Origin: Cerrena zonata
Lineage: Eukaryota; Basidiomycota; Agaricomycetes; Polyporales; Cerrenaceae
Direction of reading: 5' to 3'
Length of the DNA stretch: 64,000 nucleotides
Assembly: GCA_038087015.1 (NCBI GenBank)
Contig: JASBNA010000008.1
Span: forward strand, 992,001 to 1,056,000
Positions within the stretch are counted from its first letter, which is position 1. The number at the start of each line of letters is the position of its first letter. The notes below the pieces were generated by a model. The model saw nothing but the letters and a program-made list of their open reading frames with translations. It ran no database searches and had not been told where the DNA came from. The translations under genes and the position numbers were made by a program. Below, piece after piece: positions 35,812 to 48,430 of the stretch.

Positions 35812-36940
35812 TTTTGTGTAGAATTTAGCCGTTCTTCGCCCCGTTTGCTGACAATAAGAGTAGTAGGAATGGAAAATTGCTGAACATCAAATATCTAGGA
35901 GATCCTGGGCGATCAAGCTGAAGCTGGTCAAGGACAGAGATACTTGAGCGCTTGTAGTAGCTGTTTCCGGAAAAAGCCAAAGCGACACAAACAAAGTGCT
36001 TGGCTATAAATTCAGGACGCCCGCCTTTCAGGCTCTTCGCTTTTCTCTTCTTGCCATTCGTCTGTATTGTATGCTGTAAGTTTCCTTTCTTATTATTTCT
36101 CCTGATGACTTTATTCTCTTCCCCGTCCTATACGACCATGCCGAGAAACAGAGCTAGTTCGTTCGCAGCGAACTCGCGTCCTACGGGGCGCACAGTGCAC
36201 TTGCCAGTGCCATTTCGTCTGATCTCTCAATACCCTACATTCATATATTTAACTTCGTGCTAACATACTCTTCGACAGATACTCAACTTAATGACACCAT
36301 CGATGAACATTAATGACAACCAGTGAGTGTTCTTCCACTCAACCTTTTCATACATCTACTCCCCCTCTTGTATGATGAACCATTCCTACATTCGCAGTTT
36401 TCACTCTAGTGCCCTCCTCGCAAGGGAGTACTCCCCCAATGCAGAACGTCTATATTCTCCCTCCATACCAAGCGGAACCCAAAATCGTTTTGGTCGAGTG
36501 TGGGCCGCCTTCTTAATTGAAGGTGCGCGCTGGGCGGGAAGCGGGGGTCGGCACGATGCGAGCCGTCAGGACCTTCCTTTGGATGTCTGATCCTTCTTCT
36601 TTTAACTTTGACTTCGTTTCGTATAATAGTGTGGCTGATAGTAATTCTCTCAGCAGGTATTTGAGTATCCACTTTTGTGTTTATTGAATGTATGATATTG
36701 TAGTCCAATATTATCTATATCCTACTTCCACTCACATGTGTGCTGAAGTTGTGACACGCGAGCGAATTTACCGGTTGACCCGAACCCGGAAAGCCAAGTC
36801 GTCGTTGCGCATTCCGAATAAGTACAGCGATCAAGCACAGTCTCGATCGAAATGGAGGCTGACTACAGACCGTACCTCTGGCGATTCAAGCTTTGGTTCT
36901 TCCTCTCTCTTAGCTCACTACCACTCTGATCATTATTACA
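35812..36940. other. intergenic, with unresolved short frames
   Basis: Frames at 36123-36263 (starting MPRNRASSF) and 36327-36590 could be exons of a small gene, but I could not join them into one consistent model. Nothing firmer is visible. Confidence 0.4.
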
Positions 36941-38417
36941 ATGCCCAACTTCAAACACCCTTTCCGCACACCTCTTGTTCGGCGCTACCTTGCAGATCTC
37001 TTTAAACCGGGGCATGCATCCAACGTTTCCCAAACCCTCGGTAAACGGGGTCGAATGCCCAAGTCGCCTCCTCGTAAGAAATCTGGTAACAAGGTGGAGA
37101 TCAACCCAAACCCCCAATCGGACCTGAGCGTTCCTACAGTTCATGGTCATCTCCCCAATTGTGTTGCCTTGCAAACCGACGATCCATCTCTCGACTCGGA
37201 CGCCATCGTAGTCACCTCTCTACACACCCTACCATTCTGCTGTCATGCAGATCTCGTCACTATGACTCGTCCCCAACTCCTGACGGTTGCTCAAACCCTC
37301 AATGAACGTTTGCCCAATGCTTTGAAGATCAATACATCGAAACCTGATGCATTTATCCGGAATAGTATCGAGATTCTTGTTGGTCTACAGCCGCAGCCAC
37401 CAAGATTGGGCGATACTGTTCCCGGAGCACCTAAAGCCGAAAGGTCCTTCAACTCCAGTGTGCTATTGGATGGTTACGCTTCTCCTGGGCGTTCTAGTCG
37501 AGACTTATTACTTGACCAACCGAAGAGCCCAATTTCTCCCCTTGCATCGAGAAGTCGAACCACGAAACTCGAAAGCGATTTCTCATTCAGCTTTGGTAGT
37601 CCTCTTAGCAAAGTCCTTGATGTTCTAGAGGAGGAGACAGAAGAGGAAGAAGTGGATAATAATACCGAGAACATCATTGGAAACTTGGACCGGCCCTTGA
37701 AGAAGAAGCGTCGAACGCTAGACCACAAATTGTTGTTCAGCACTCCTCCACATCTCAGTACCAAGGCTGGCTTAGGTCGTTCTCAATCTCAACGCGCACC
37801 TGTCTCTGGTAGGAAACGCCTTAATGCTATTCGCTCAGGCACCTCAAGTTCAACCTACCTGGGTCGTTCTCAGAGCTTGAAAGGTCCTGAAAGCGGGGCA
37901 GGGGTGATTTCTAGGAACATAACCCTCACTCGCGGAGGAAGGAGTACACGAGTCCACCCCGGTGGTCAAGAGAAGTTCATGCTCAAGTTTGCTTCAGAAG
38001 TTCAGACTTCTACTCCCAAGAAACGCAAGCGTGCTCCTTCCGACTCGGACGTCGAAATGGCGTGCGACACCGATACTGTCGTGGGCCCTACCACTCCGTT
38101 CTTACCACTCGACACGGGGTCTCGTTTGCCTCCTGCTACAATGACGACCTGACACACCCATCAACGCTTCGTTTACAACGATGTCGCCTATTCTCCCGTC
38201 TCCTTATAGCTCACAATGTCTTGCGACAAACGATACAGTCTCGAAGAGATTTGTGTTCGGGACAGTTGACGAGCATGAGGTGGACGCTACACGTGAAGTC
38301 GTGTACGGGATTCAAGGAATGAGGGTATCTCTTGTAGAGCCGATGAACGTTGAGGATGAATTAGATCAGAACATAGAATCTAAGTCGGATATGGATATCA
38401 GTGTCGAGGACGTTTGA
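36941..38417 (+). CDS. basic nuclear-type protein with a conserved short helical domain; 3' part in another frame
   Basis: The long frame 36941-38152 (403 aa) has a basic N-terminus, then MTRPQLLTVAQTLNERLP and the DAFIRNSIEILVGLQPQPPR stretch (about 107-153), reminiscent of small SAP-like helical modules in fungal proteins. Next come Ser/Arg-rich segments, an acidic run EEETEEEE near 230, and basic clusters (KKKRR, KKRKR) that look like nuclear localisation signals. The protein seems to continue in another frame at 38153-38417 (KRFVFGTVDEHEVDATREVV, ending with an acidic DISVEDV). Either a 1-nt shift near 38150 or a 91-nt intron 38119-38209 with a poor gtctcg donor would connect them. Function unknown. 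Confidence 0.6.
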
Positions 38418-40046
38418 TAGTGTATCTTGGAGGGGTCGGCTTTGTATTCAAGATATGACAGTGCTTGTAATTTCAGTCCTGGTCTGAATTATTTATCCTA
38501 CATCGTGTAGTCCATCAGTGACTGTTATATATTGGTACCATACTCAGATCAAGAGTAGTTCTTATATTAGAGATGGATCGGATTGAGTGAATAGAGTCCA
38601 AAGATTCAAATTCTCAGTATTACAACATATTACAACTCGCAATACCGAACCAATGAAAAACGGACATCAACCTGAGGAGATCGAGATACTAATACTGCAG
38701 TATTTGGCCTTATTTGGCCACGCTGGCTAATAACGAGTCGTTGCCTTGTCACAGCTTGTCACAGCCTCTCCTGACTTCAGACTCGGACTCCGAGTCCTCT
38801 CTCGGAGTCTGAAGTTGAAAAGATTCAGCCTAGTCGGACAAGGATACCTCAAGAAATACTAAATGTAAGATATTTTTCTCTCTTTGAGTTATTATCTTTC
38901 CTGTAGGTATGGCTAATTAAGATGACTGCCTCCTACCATTTACTAACACTTCATATTATTCAATATTGATATAATGCTCATTTTGCGCTATGTGTGCTAG
39001 TGTATGCATGCTATCATTTAGTAATAGCGTGAGCAGGTACGTTACATCTACTCAGATTGCTACCCATGCGTACGCGCTGAGGACTCGGCGATGGTAATAC
39101 TTACAACCGATCGTAAAAACCTTACAGTGTCATGATTATAACATGACAGTGGTATAACACTCTGAATTAGCGAGTCTCTTTATCAGATGACGAGTAAGTA
39201 CCACGCTCGCCTCCTACATTATATGCCGTTAACAACAACTCTAGTCCTTCTCAAGTGCTTTACGTCAGTAACGTTACTGGTTTTCTATCCCTTCCCTTAC
39301 TACGTAGTAATTGACGTTATCGGATTGAGAAATTCAAACTACAGGACGCTCAGCCACCTTAACGTAGGCCTTTGTGCTACCCGCTTCGGAGATTCGAGTC
39401 AGGCGCAGCTACGTACACTACTTATGTCGGGATAAGGTATTGATTGAAATGCTTTTTATTTGAGTCTTCCTTCCGTCTCCCAGGATTTTTACCCCACACA
39501 AGGAGATCTAAACCTCGAAACACTGCCACCCCGCTGATACCATAGTCGAGCAACATGTTTTGACTAGTATATCCGAGGATAGCTGTTTCATATAGTCCGT
39601 TATACCCGAGCGCAACGGAGGCTACTTCCCAATGTCGCTCCTGTACTTCCTCCGGGATGTCAAAATGCTGCTCTCGACTTACTTTTTCGTCTTTGTAGGG
39701 AGGTGCAAACCATTGACACCACAATCTTCAATATTCACATTAAACGAGACACAATGCAAATATCCTCCGTAAGCATCCGTTGGTGCCGTGACGATCCTCG
39801 ACGGGAATACATCCTATCGCTCACTCAGGGGCAGCCACTGAGCTCTTAACCCCTTCAGTCAGATCCGCTATGGGCGTCGATTATCAGACTCTAGGGCGAA
39901 GCGCGTTTGCTATGGTGAGTTAAATCTCAACATGAGGGTATCTTTATGTTTTTTTGACCTCGTTCCCCCCGGCACACATTGTGCCCCCCTCTCCTCACTA
40001 AGTGTTTCCGTCATTCCCTGCTCCCAACGGAAACACCTCTCCAAGG
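38418..40046. other. 1.6-kb intergenic region
   Basis: No gene seen. The 100-codon minus-strand frame at 39422-39724 has no family signature. A hairpin-forming repeat lies at 38775-38814. Confidence 0.5.
38775..38814. repeat. imperfect inverted repeat (hairpin)
   Basis: cttcagactc at 38775-38784 pairs with gagtctgaag at 38805-38814; further bases inside can also pair. It lies about 360 bp after the end of the preceding gene. Confidence 0.6.
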
Positions 40047-41718
40047 ATGCGCTCAGCGTCTCTGTTCTCTATGGCTTTAGTAGCCCTCACGTTCATTACC
40101 TTGCCTATTAGAGCTGCGATAGCCACCCCACCCCGTCGATACTCTCGACTTGTCGGCCGTGCTACCTCTTCCTCCAATGTGTCGAATCATGCTACCGAAT
40201 CAAGGAGCTGATCAACCGCGCTTCCCCATCCAACCTAGTCTTCGCTCATTTCATGGTCGGGTTTGCAGCAACCTACAGTGTGGGCAGCTGGGAAAACGGT
40301 GAACATAATCGATACCATATATACATTATACTCATATCTTCCTCAGATATTGCAATTGCTCCATCCAAAGGCATCGACGGTTTCGCCCTAAACTTCGGTC
40401 CGGACAACTGGCAAGCCGTGCAAGTCTCTAACGCCTACATCGCCGCCATTAACCAAGGGTTTAAAATGTTTCTCTCCTTCGATATGTCTGCATGGGCTTG
40501 CCAATCAGCTTCTGATGCTGACGGTATCCGTCAATTCGTTAACGGGTACAACGGTCACCCCAACCAAGTCTACATCGATGGCAAGATGCTCGTGTCCACA
40601 TTTAGCGGTGAACAGTGTGGATTCGGGACTAGAGACTTGAACACAGGGTGGTGGAACACTATCAAGGCTGGCATGCCTCCGACCTATTTTGTTCCTGCGT
40701 TCTTTGCTAATCCAGGCGACTTTGGAGGGCTTACGGCCATAGACGGCGCTTTCAATGTAAGTATTTTACATCTTGCACTGTCTTGCAGCGTACATTTACT
40801 CACTAGCGAGTGACCTGTAGTGGAACTCTGCCTGGCCATCAGGCGATTTTGATATTGATTTTGGAAATGACCAGACATGGATCAATGATTTGGGCGGCCG
40901 TGGGTACATGGCCGGCGTATCACCATGGTTCTTCACCGTATGTACAGTTCACATGTGATGACACATCAATCTAACGCAAGATATCCCCAGCATTATGGTC
41001 CTCAATCCTTCAACAAGAACTGGATTTACAGGGCCGACGACTGGCTCTGGGCATCTCGCTGGGAAGAACTTATCCAAAATCGCGGTCAAGTGTCATTTGC
41101 CCAGGTCATCTCGTGGAATGACTACAGCGAATCTCACTATGTAGGACCGATAGATGGCGTTCAGCCTAACTCGCAAGCCTGGGTGGACGGATTTGATCAT
41201 CAAGGTATGCTGGTGTCAGATGGCGTATCGTCTGCTTCTCACAATGTGTACAGGTTGGTTAGATCTGATGTCGTATTATATCGCTGCGTATAAGACGGGT
41301 GTATACCCAGCCATTACAAAGGATCGTATCTTCCTCTGGGGACGACTTTATCCTGCAGCTGCGGGTGCGCCAGATCCTGTGGCTAAGCCTGATAACTGGC
41401 AATGGGTACGCACATCTTCACCTTTTCAAGTCGATGTTCATACCTATCTTTTCTCAGACCGACGACTTTCTCTGGGCCGTGATCCTGACGCAGTCCCCTG
41501 GCTCCGTCACGCTCTCATGCGGTTCCAACGTGCAAACATTCCAAGTCGGAGCTGGTCTGTCGAAACTCAAGCTGCCGCTAAATACAAGCTGCAGTGTATC
41601 GGCCCAAGTCGCCAGGAACGGGATAACAACAGTCAACTTCTCCCCTCCTGGTTTTAATTTCAACACGAACCCTCCGTCATATAACTTTAACGCGTTCGTC
41701 GCCGCTTCTCCAGCATAA
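40047..41718 (+). CDS. GH71 alpha-1,3-glucanase (mutanase), copy 1
   Basis: Exons: 40047-40151, 40205-40298, 40347-40756, 40821-40937, 40991-41204, 41254-41405, 41458-41718; 450 aa. A hydrophobic signal peptide is followed by NLVFAHFMVGFAATY, the IDGFALNFGPDNWQ segment, FLSFDMSAWAC, YIDGKMLVSTFSG, YFVPAFFANP, WNSAWP, VSPWFFT, WIYRADDWLW and ISWNDYSESHYVG, the typical GH71 order. Family role: hydrolysis of alpha-1,3-glucan in fungal cell walls, for remodelling or mycoparasitic/autolytic use. The last five exon lengths (410, 117, 214, 152, 261) equal those of copy 2. The first intron (40152-40204, donor gtcggc) is assumed, to bridge a frame change; without it the signal peptide is out of frame. 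Confidence 0.85.
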
Positions 41719-42652
41719 TCTGTCGAACAACTTCTTTCGTTCCTTTGCAGCGTTATATCGCTCGCATCCTGTCTTTTCCGTCGAGACCTTAGGGGGTCTT
41801 CATTTTCCTACATTTCGGCTCCGAAGCCATGTTCGACTAGTTCAAAACCTATGATCATTTGAATAAACAAACTGCGTACATCGTACCACGATGTATGGAG
41901 GATCAGGGCCTGTTGGCGAAAAGGGCTTAGGGGATCTAGACCAAGCTTTCGGTAACCTATGAAGAGGAAGAAGGATGAGTGAAAAGCATAAATTCGGCGA
42001 AGGAGATGTACCGAGACGGTACTCTTATATGGGATCTTAAATGGTGTGCGCGGTGCCTGTTCTTGAGTGGTCTCGCCGTTTGCTTCATCGACTCAATTTT
42101 ATTGTTGAGATTTCGGCTGGTCTCAGGCTCTCAACTTGCTGATTCAAGGCACTCCATGTTTCCATATGTTCAAGTTCATATATACTCGGCCGAAATTTTC
42201 GGAATGCCAAGTCACTGATCTGTAAAGTAGCGCATTTACTCCGATTATGACGTTATGGAGAGTATAAAATTAGTGCTGCAAGCAGTATGCCTATCACGAG
42301 CCAGCGTTGCTGTCAGAGTTTGACAATGAAAGACAAGTGTTTTCGCACATCTGAGAGCGAAGATTCGGAGGAAGCAAGGGTTGAGAGGCAGGTGATCGCA
42401 TAGGCGAGGACCGGAGATGGGCGTTATCTGATAAATAGGCACGAAGAGCACATGCAGGGAGTGATTAGATCGTGATGGAAGCGGGTGGCAGAATTATCAG
42501 ATACGGCTGATCTGCGACTGTCTCTTCCTTCCGCTCCAGTACCTCGTTTGGCAGAATATAAAGAGACATGGCCCCCAAGGGCTACGTCCGTCTCCGGCAA
42601 GACCCCCACGGTGAACTTCCCTCCTGTTTGCTTTCAAAAGAGCCAACTCACC
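41719..42652. other. intergenic
   Basis: Between the glucanase 3' end and the transporter. Carries the transporter core promoter; no gene seen. Confidence 0.5.
42557..42563 (+). promoter_or_regulatory. TATA-like box of the transporter
   Basis: tataaag 90 bp upstream of the ATG at 42653. I did not find a convincing pair of GATA-type iron-response sites, which would be expected if it is iron-regulated, but I did not scan exhaustively. Confidence 0.45.
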
Positions 42653-45037
42653 ATGTCTTCCCTCAAAAAAGACGACCAGTCGTCCACTGAAGAGCCTGTC
42701 CTTGACTCGACTACCGTCCATGAGATTCGTGCTGAACAGGATGCTCATGTTGGGGTCAAGACTGTCGAGGCTGCAGGCAGGGTCTTTGGCAAATACTCCC
42801 GCTGGGCCTTATTCATAGGGTGTGTTGCTATCCGTACGCTTCTCGCGTAGATGCTGATCGCCTTCCTGGTGTTCGTTCTACTCCCTTCCTTATTGGGATC
42901 TAGTCTTGGTCTCGCCTCCTATGTCTACTCGCTCGACGGTTCGACGACGTTCACTTACCTCAGTTTCGCCGCCTCTTCCTTTGGCGAACACTCTCTCATC
43001 GCTTCCATTCAGGTTGCTCAGTCCATCATCAGTGAGTCACGAGTCGTCCGCGCTCTCACGCTGTTCGGCCAATATTTGATACTTTGACAGTCGCGGTGGG
43101 TAAACCTGTCATCGCCAAAGTCGCCGATGTTACCTCTCGTGGTACCGCTTATCTTGTTGTCTGTAAGTAGAGTCTCTTGGCCACTCTCTTGCCTCACGCT
43201 GACCCCGCATAGTGGTTCTCTATGTCATTGGCTACATCGTCATTGCCTCTGCTCAAAACATTGGTTCTATCGCAGGAGGCATTATTATTTATGCATGGTA
43301 TGTTACCGCCCGGATATTATTTCTTTATTGAGCTGACATCCCTCCAGTGGATACACGTAAGCACATTTGCTTTGAGTCATTCTACCCGGGTTTTCTGCGG
43401 GACGAGCCAGGAGACGTACTAATCAGCTTCATAGAGGTCTGCAGCTCCTGACGCAAATTATTATTGCCGACATTACGACTCTCAAATGGCGAGGTTTTGT
43501 CTCTGGCATGACATCCGCGCCATTCATTGTCAACGGATTCATTGGTTCTAATATTTCTGCTTCCATTCTCGAGCATGCCGGCTGGCGTTGGGGTTGTAAG
43601 TGACCCTCTCTATTTCCGATGACGTCATAGTGAATAATGTTGAACGAAACTGTAGATGGCATGTTCGCCATCCTCGTGCCCGCCTCCTTGTCCCCACTAA
43701 TTGTCACTCTATACTGGGCTGAGAACAAGGCGAAGAAGCTCGGTCTCGTTGAGGAGGCTCTGCGTCGTACTGCGCCTGGATATATTGAACCTGTCAAGCA
43801 AAAACTGACGATCGTACAGCGACTGTGGCGATTTACTGAGCAGCTCGACCTTATCGGTCTCGTGTTCCTCGGCGCGGCTGTTGCGTTAATCCTGCTCCCA
43901 TTGACATTGAGTCAGACTGCTAGCAGCGGATGGAAGAACCCCTCGATCATCGCGATGTTGATCGTTGGTGTTATTCTGTTATTCGTGTTTGCCGCATGGG
44001 ATTTCAAGTTCGCCAAGAAACCCGTTGTCGCTTGGAGGTTCATGAGGAACAGGAGTGTAACTGCTGCTGCCTGGATTGGTTTCTTCGACTTCGTTAGTGT
44101 CTTATTTTCCGGTACATAGAAAATACTGAAATTCCTACAGATATCGTACTACCTCACGAGCACCTATCTCCAGTCCTATATCTTTGTCGTCAAGCCATGG
44201 TCCCTCGTCAACGTCAACTACTTTGCCTCGACCCAGACTATTGCCCTAACCGTGTTCGGTATCACAGCGGGTGTCCTCATGCGATTCCTTCATCGGTACA
44301 AGTATCTGCTTGTCATCGGTCTGTGCATCCGTCTCCTGTGCGTACTATCCCCCTTCTCAATCTTCATGCGTCTAACACATTTCTGTTTTTAGCGGCGTCG
44401 GTCTCATGATCCATTCTCGTGGAGCCAACGCGTCTGATGTGGAAATCGTCTGGACTCAAATCCTCCAAGGTATCGGAGGTGGTTTCGCCGCTGTTGCTTC
44501 TCAGGTTGGTGCCCAGGCTTCGGTCCCTCATGCAGATGTCGCCATGATCACCGCTGTGGTCTTGCTCTGGACTGAAATTGGTGGTGGTGTCGGTGGTGCT
44601 CTCGGTACGTTACGCTCTTTTTTTAAAAACACGATTACTAACTCAGTCATATAGCTGGTGCTATCTGGACAAACACCATGCCCGGAAAGCTTGATAAATA
44701 CCTCTCTTTCCTTCCGAAGGAGCAACGAGACGCGCTCTTTGGAAGTATCACCGATGTCGTCGCTTATCCTCGTGGCGACCCCATTCGTGAAGGTGTTATC
44801 AGCGGTACGTCTTATTCTTGTTTTCGACAAACATTCATTCTCATTGCGTCCCTTGAAACAGCCTATGATGATACGATGAAGATTATGATCATCGCTGCGA
44901 CCGCACTGAGCGTCATCCCCATCTTCCTTGCTCTTCTCATGCCTAACTGGTACCTTGGAGACAAGCAGAATGCTGTTGATGATGCTGACTTGACGGGAGA
45001 GACTGTGAATGATGAGGAGCGCAGAAGAGAAGACTAA
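42653..45037 (+). CDS. MFS siderophore-iron transporter-like protein (ARN/SIT family)
   Basis: Eleven exons: 42653-42819, 42904-43031, 43091-43162, 43213-43297, 43348-43356 (9 nt), 43435-43595, 43656-44092, 44141-44337, 44393-44604, 44655-44804, 44862-45037; 597 aa, in frame. A polar N-terminus leads to RWALFIGLGLASYVYSLDGS and TYLSFAASSFGEHSL, then VGKPVIAKVADVTSRG, the MFS loop after TM2, and about 14 hydrophobic helices, as in SIT proteins. The C-terminal loop YLSFLPKEQRDALFGSITDV and the DDTMKIMIIAA helix also match. Family role: uptake of ferric-siderophore chelates by proton symport at the plasma or vesicle membrane. No siderophore synthetase lies in the window, so it may import xenosiderophores. 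The 9-nt exon is needed to keep CGYTGLQLLTQ in frame. Confidence 0.88.
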
Positions 45038-45562
45038 AGACCTATCGTCGTTCCTGATATCCTAATAACTTCGGATCCTGTTACCCCAATACCTTGATAT
45101 CCAGGTAGACGTGATCTGTTAGTTTTCTGTGACAACTCCTAGGAAGTGTGCACTCCGCTCTGCTACTGACTTTATATCTCTGTAAAGTTTTGCTCGATAT
45201 GATGATACGCGGTGCTCTCTCATGCCTAACGATACTACATAGCTGTTATGCTTTTTCACTTTTTGCTCCCTGTTCTATTTGTTTCTTGTCGTTTACTTAT
45301 CCTTTTTCTGTTCATGAGCTTAGCATACTTGTAGATATACGTAGATGTGTAATATGAACGAGCCCTTCCGTTGATACGAGATATGGCCAACTCTTTCTCG
45401 GTCCGATAGCCGAAGTCATGCTTGTTTCTTGCTTTGACATGCTCATTGACGATAACTATAACATACATTCTTTTTTATTCCTTTAATGAAAACAAGTACA
45501 GGTAGATACGGAGAAACTCGATAATAACATCACAATATCCAATCGAATAGAATGAAGGTCGA
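45038..45562. other. convergent intergenic region
   Basis: 3' ends of the transporter (+) and glucanase copy 2 (-) point at each other. No gene seen. Confidence 0.6.
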
Positions 45563-47197
45563 TCAAGGAGGGGAAGCTGCAACGAAGGCATTGAAGTTGT
45601 AGGAGGGTGGGGTCGTGTTGAAGTTGAAGCCAGGTGGCGAGAACTGTACTGTGGTAACGGAATTCCTCACGATTTTCGAGGATACACTGCAGCTAGTAGT
45701 CAGGGGCAACTTAAGTTTCGACAAGCCAGCCCCGACGTTGAATGTCTGCGAATTGGCGTCACAAGATAATGTGACGGACCCTGGAGATTGCATCAGAACA
45801 ACCGCCCAGAGGTAATCTTGAGTCTAGGTAAAGTCAATAAGAATATTGATCATGAAGAGACTTGCTACTTACCCATTGCCAGTTATTAGGTCTTGGAACC
45901 GGGTCTGGTGAATCGGCAGCTGCTGGGTAAAGCCGGCCCCAGAGGAAGACACGGTCCTTCGTGATGGTAGGATAAATGCCCGTTTTGTAGGCAGTTATGT
46001 AATATGACATTAAATCCAACCATCCTTAAACACAATGCTATCAATAGAATATGATATGAGCGCAGAGACTGGGATTACCTTGGTGGTCGAACCCGTTCGT
46101 CCACGACTGCGAGTTAGGTTGGACACCATCGATAGCACCAACGTAATGAGACTCGCTGTAATCGTTCCAGGTAATAACTTCAGCAAAAGCTACTTGGTCC
46201 CGGTTCTGGATCAGCTGCTCCCAGCGAGTCGCCCAGAGCCAGTCATCGGCTCTGTAAATCCAGTTCTTGTTGAAAGAGTTCGGTCCGTAATGCTTAAAGA
46301 CATAGTCAGCCCCAACGCTGGCGCTGAGATCGTAGCCGAGAATCATACCGTAAAGAACCACGGAGATACACCAGCCATGTACGTGCGACCACCGAGGCCA
46401 TTGATCCAGGGTTGATCTCCCGCAAAGTTGATATCGTCGTTGCTCATGGGCCAAGCTCCGTTCCACTGAAGTGTAGATTAGCATACACCGCCTGGACGAC
46501 AACTTCATGTTTAACACATACATTGAAAACGCCGTCAATAGCACTGTATCCGCCGAATGTAGCGGGATCCACAAACAATGCGGGTACGAAATACGTTGGG
46601 GGCAGATTCGCTTTGACGGTATTAAACCATCCGGTATTGACATCACCTGTTCCGAAAGGGCAGCTCTCTCCACTAAATGTTGATATGAGCATCTTCCCGT
46701 CGATGTTGACCTGCTGGGGATGCCCGCTATATCCGCTAATGAACTGGCGGATCGGGTTGGCATCGGAGGAAGCTTGGCAAGGCCAGGCTGTCATATCAAA
46801 TGATAAGAACATTTGGAAACCCTGATTCATAGCAGCCGTGTAGGCGTTCGACACTTGGGTAGCTTGCCAGCTATCAGGTCCAAGATTAAGTGCAAATGCA
46901 TCTATTCCCTTGGCCTTCGCCAAAGCTATATCTGAAGGTACAAATGTAAGAATAAATCGCCTCGGTAAGAATTTGACATTTACCGTTTTCCCAGCTAGAG
47001 ACGCTGTAGTTTGCTGTAAAGCCGACCATAAAATGGGCGAACACCGAGTTCGAAGGAGATGCTCTTCTCGTAATAATTGGACCGGGGGCGATAACTTCTT
47101 GTTCTGTAGCATTAGAACGAAAGTGAGGGATAAGGTGTGCTTGAGACAGATGTGTGATGCTCATAAGAAGCACTAAGAGCCCTTGTAGCGAGAACAT
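45563..47197 (-). CDS. GH71 alpha-1,3-glucanase (mutanase), copy 2
   Basis: Six exons: 46984-47197, 46522-46931, 46349-46465, 46079-46292, 45873-46024, 45563-45823; 1368 nt, 455 aa. Signal peptide MFSLQGLLVLLMSITHLSQA, then SVFAHFMVGFTANYSV, FALNLGPDSWQ, FLSFDMTAWPC, NIDGKMLISTFSGE, YFVPALFVDP, VSPWFFT, WIYRADDWLW and ITWNDYSESHYVG. It is clearly paralogous to copy 1, with the same exon lengths from exon 2 on, but the proteins differ at many positions, so the duplication is not recent. The C-terminal beta-rich segment after about residue 369 (SPGSVTLSCDANSQ) matches the accessory region of copy 1. A TATATAA lies about 80 bp above the start. Confidence 0.92.
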
Positions 47198-47277
47198 TGC
47201 AGATAAAACGAAGGGTAGGTACTCCACAAGATCGAAAGTCCCGAAGCTGCCTGGATACCCCTCGTCAAAGATCGATC

Positions 47278-47284
47278 TTATATA
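47278..47284 (-). promoter_or_regulatory. TATA-like box of GH71 copy 2
   Basis: TATATAA on the minus strand, about 80 bp upstream of the ATG at 47197, at the usual distance for fungal genes. Confidence 0.5.
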
Positions 47285-48430
47285 CCAGAGTCACTTAAAG
47301 CTGTAAACAGCAAATGCTGGCCTGCTACTGACATCAGTTCTTTTACAGCTAGTAACCATGTGGTGTACGTACATTCATATTCTATAACATATGCGCAAGA
47401 TAAATTCGCAATGAATATATCCACACAAAAATGCATTGCACACAACCCATCGAGTCACATGGGTATATATCGATTTTTCCTTGAACGATTGTCTCAAGTG
47501 GATCAGGGGGGTTCTTTCTACCTTGGACACGTCGATACCGTGGTTATGCGTGCCAGGTATCGAGAACCTACCTTCAGCTGTTATACAGCAGATACGTACC
47601 ACATGCTATCTAGATGTCCTGTTACGAACGGCTGGATTCTGCAACTAGGATCGCAACCCCTCAACTCTCGACACATGATTGCATGTTTGCAATTCGAACC
47701 GCATGGACCGTGAGATACAGAGAATGAACATGAATTTGTGACTCGTATGTCAAGGCAACAAGAAGACCATAGTACAAAGGCCCCTAGAAGTCATATGTCA
47801 AAAGCTCTCGTGCGCCTTCTTCTGGGCTATTGCGAATCTTGAATATTACTGCCCCTCAAATTGCTTGTTCAGTAGTCAAGTTCCGATCCATGGCGTCGAC
47901 GGTTCGTAGAGAGAAGGTACTCGTTTAGAGTAGAGTGGGCCTGAGCTTTAAATTTCATACACAGTATGTCAGCTGGCAGCGTTTCAAATGCGACCGGACA
48001 GACAATTTTAGGGGTGTAATATTGGTGAGAAGAAATGTGGTGAATCGACAGTGATAGTAGGAAGCAGAGATTTAGGCGGCGGCAATCTCGGTCGCACAAG
48101 AGCGATGTCAACTCGATGCGGTCATAGCTGAAATTGTTATACAGCGATAAGAAAACGTTGGCGATTCATTTAAGATTGAAATACATAAAGCTTCTCTCTT
48201 CGAAATCGACGCAAACCACGTTGACACAACGAGCCTGGTAAGAGATAATTTGGAACGTCCCGACCGCTCGAGCTCAAGTTCCCCAGTGACACGGAGTGGG
48301 GTTGTGAACACTTCAGGCAACGATGATCTGAACACATCCGTATTACTATTGGAGTGACATCAATCGATATGATTGGACGACGCGTAACAACTATAGATAC
48401 AGGGCCGATATATAAACATAGTTTTGTCAT
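47285..48430. other. intergenic
   Basis: Upstream of glucanase copy 2 and downstream of the LPMO gene; frames up to 117 codons (47360-47713) have no recognisable domain. Confidence 0.5.

Noticed and set aside
36123..36590. Possible small multi-exon gene starting MPRNRASSF
   Set aside because: The candidate exons could not be joined in one frame with acceptable splice sites.
39422..39724. 100-codon minus-strand frame
   Set aside because: No upstream exon, promoter or family resemblance seen.
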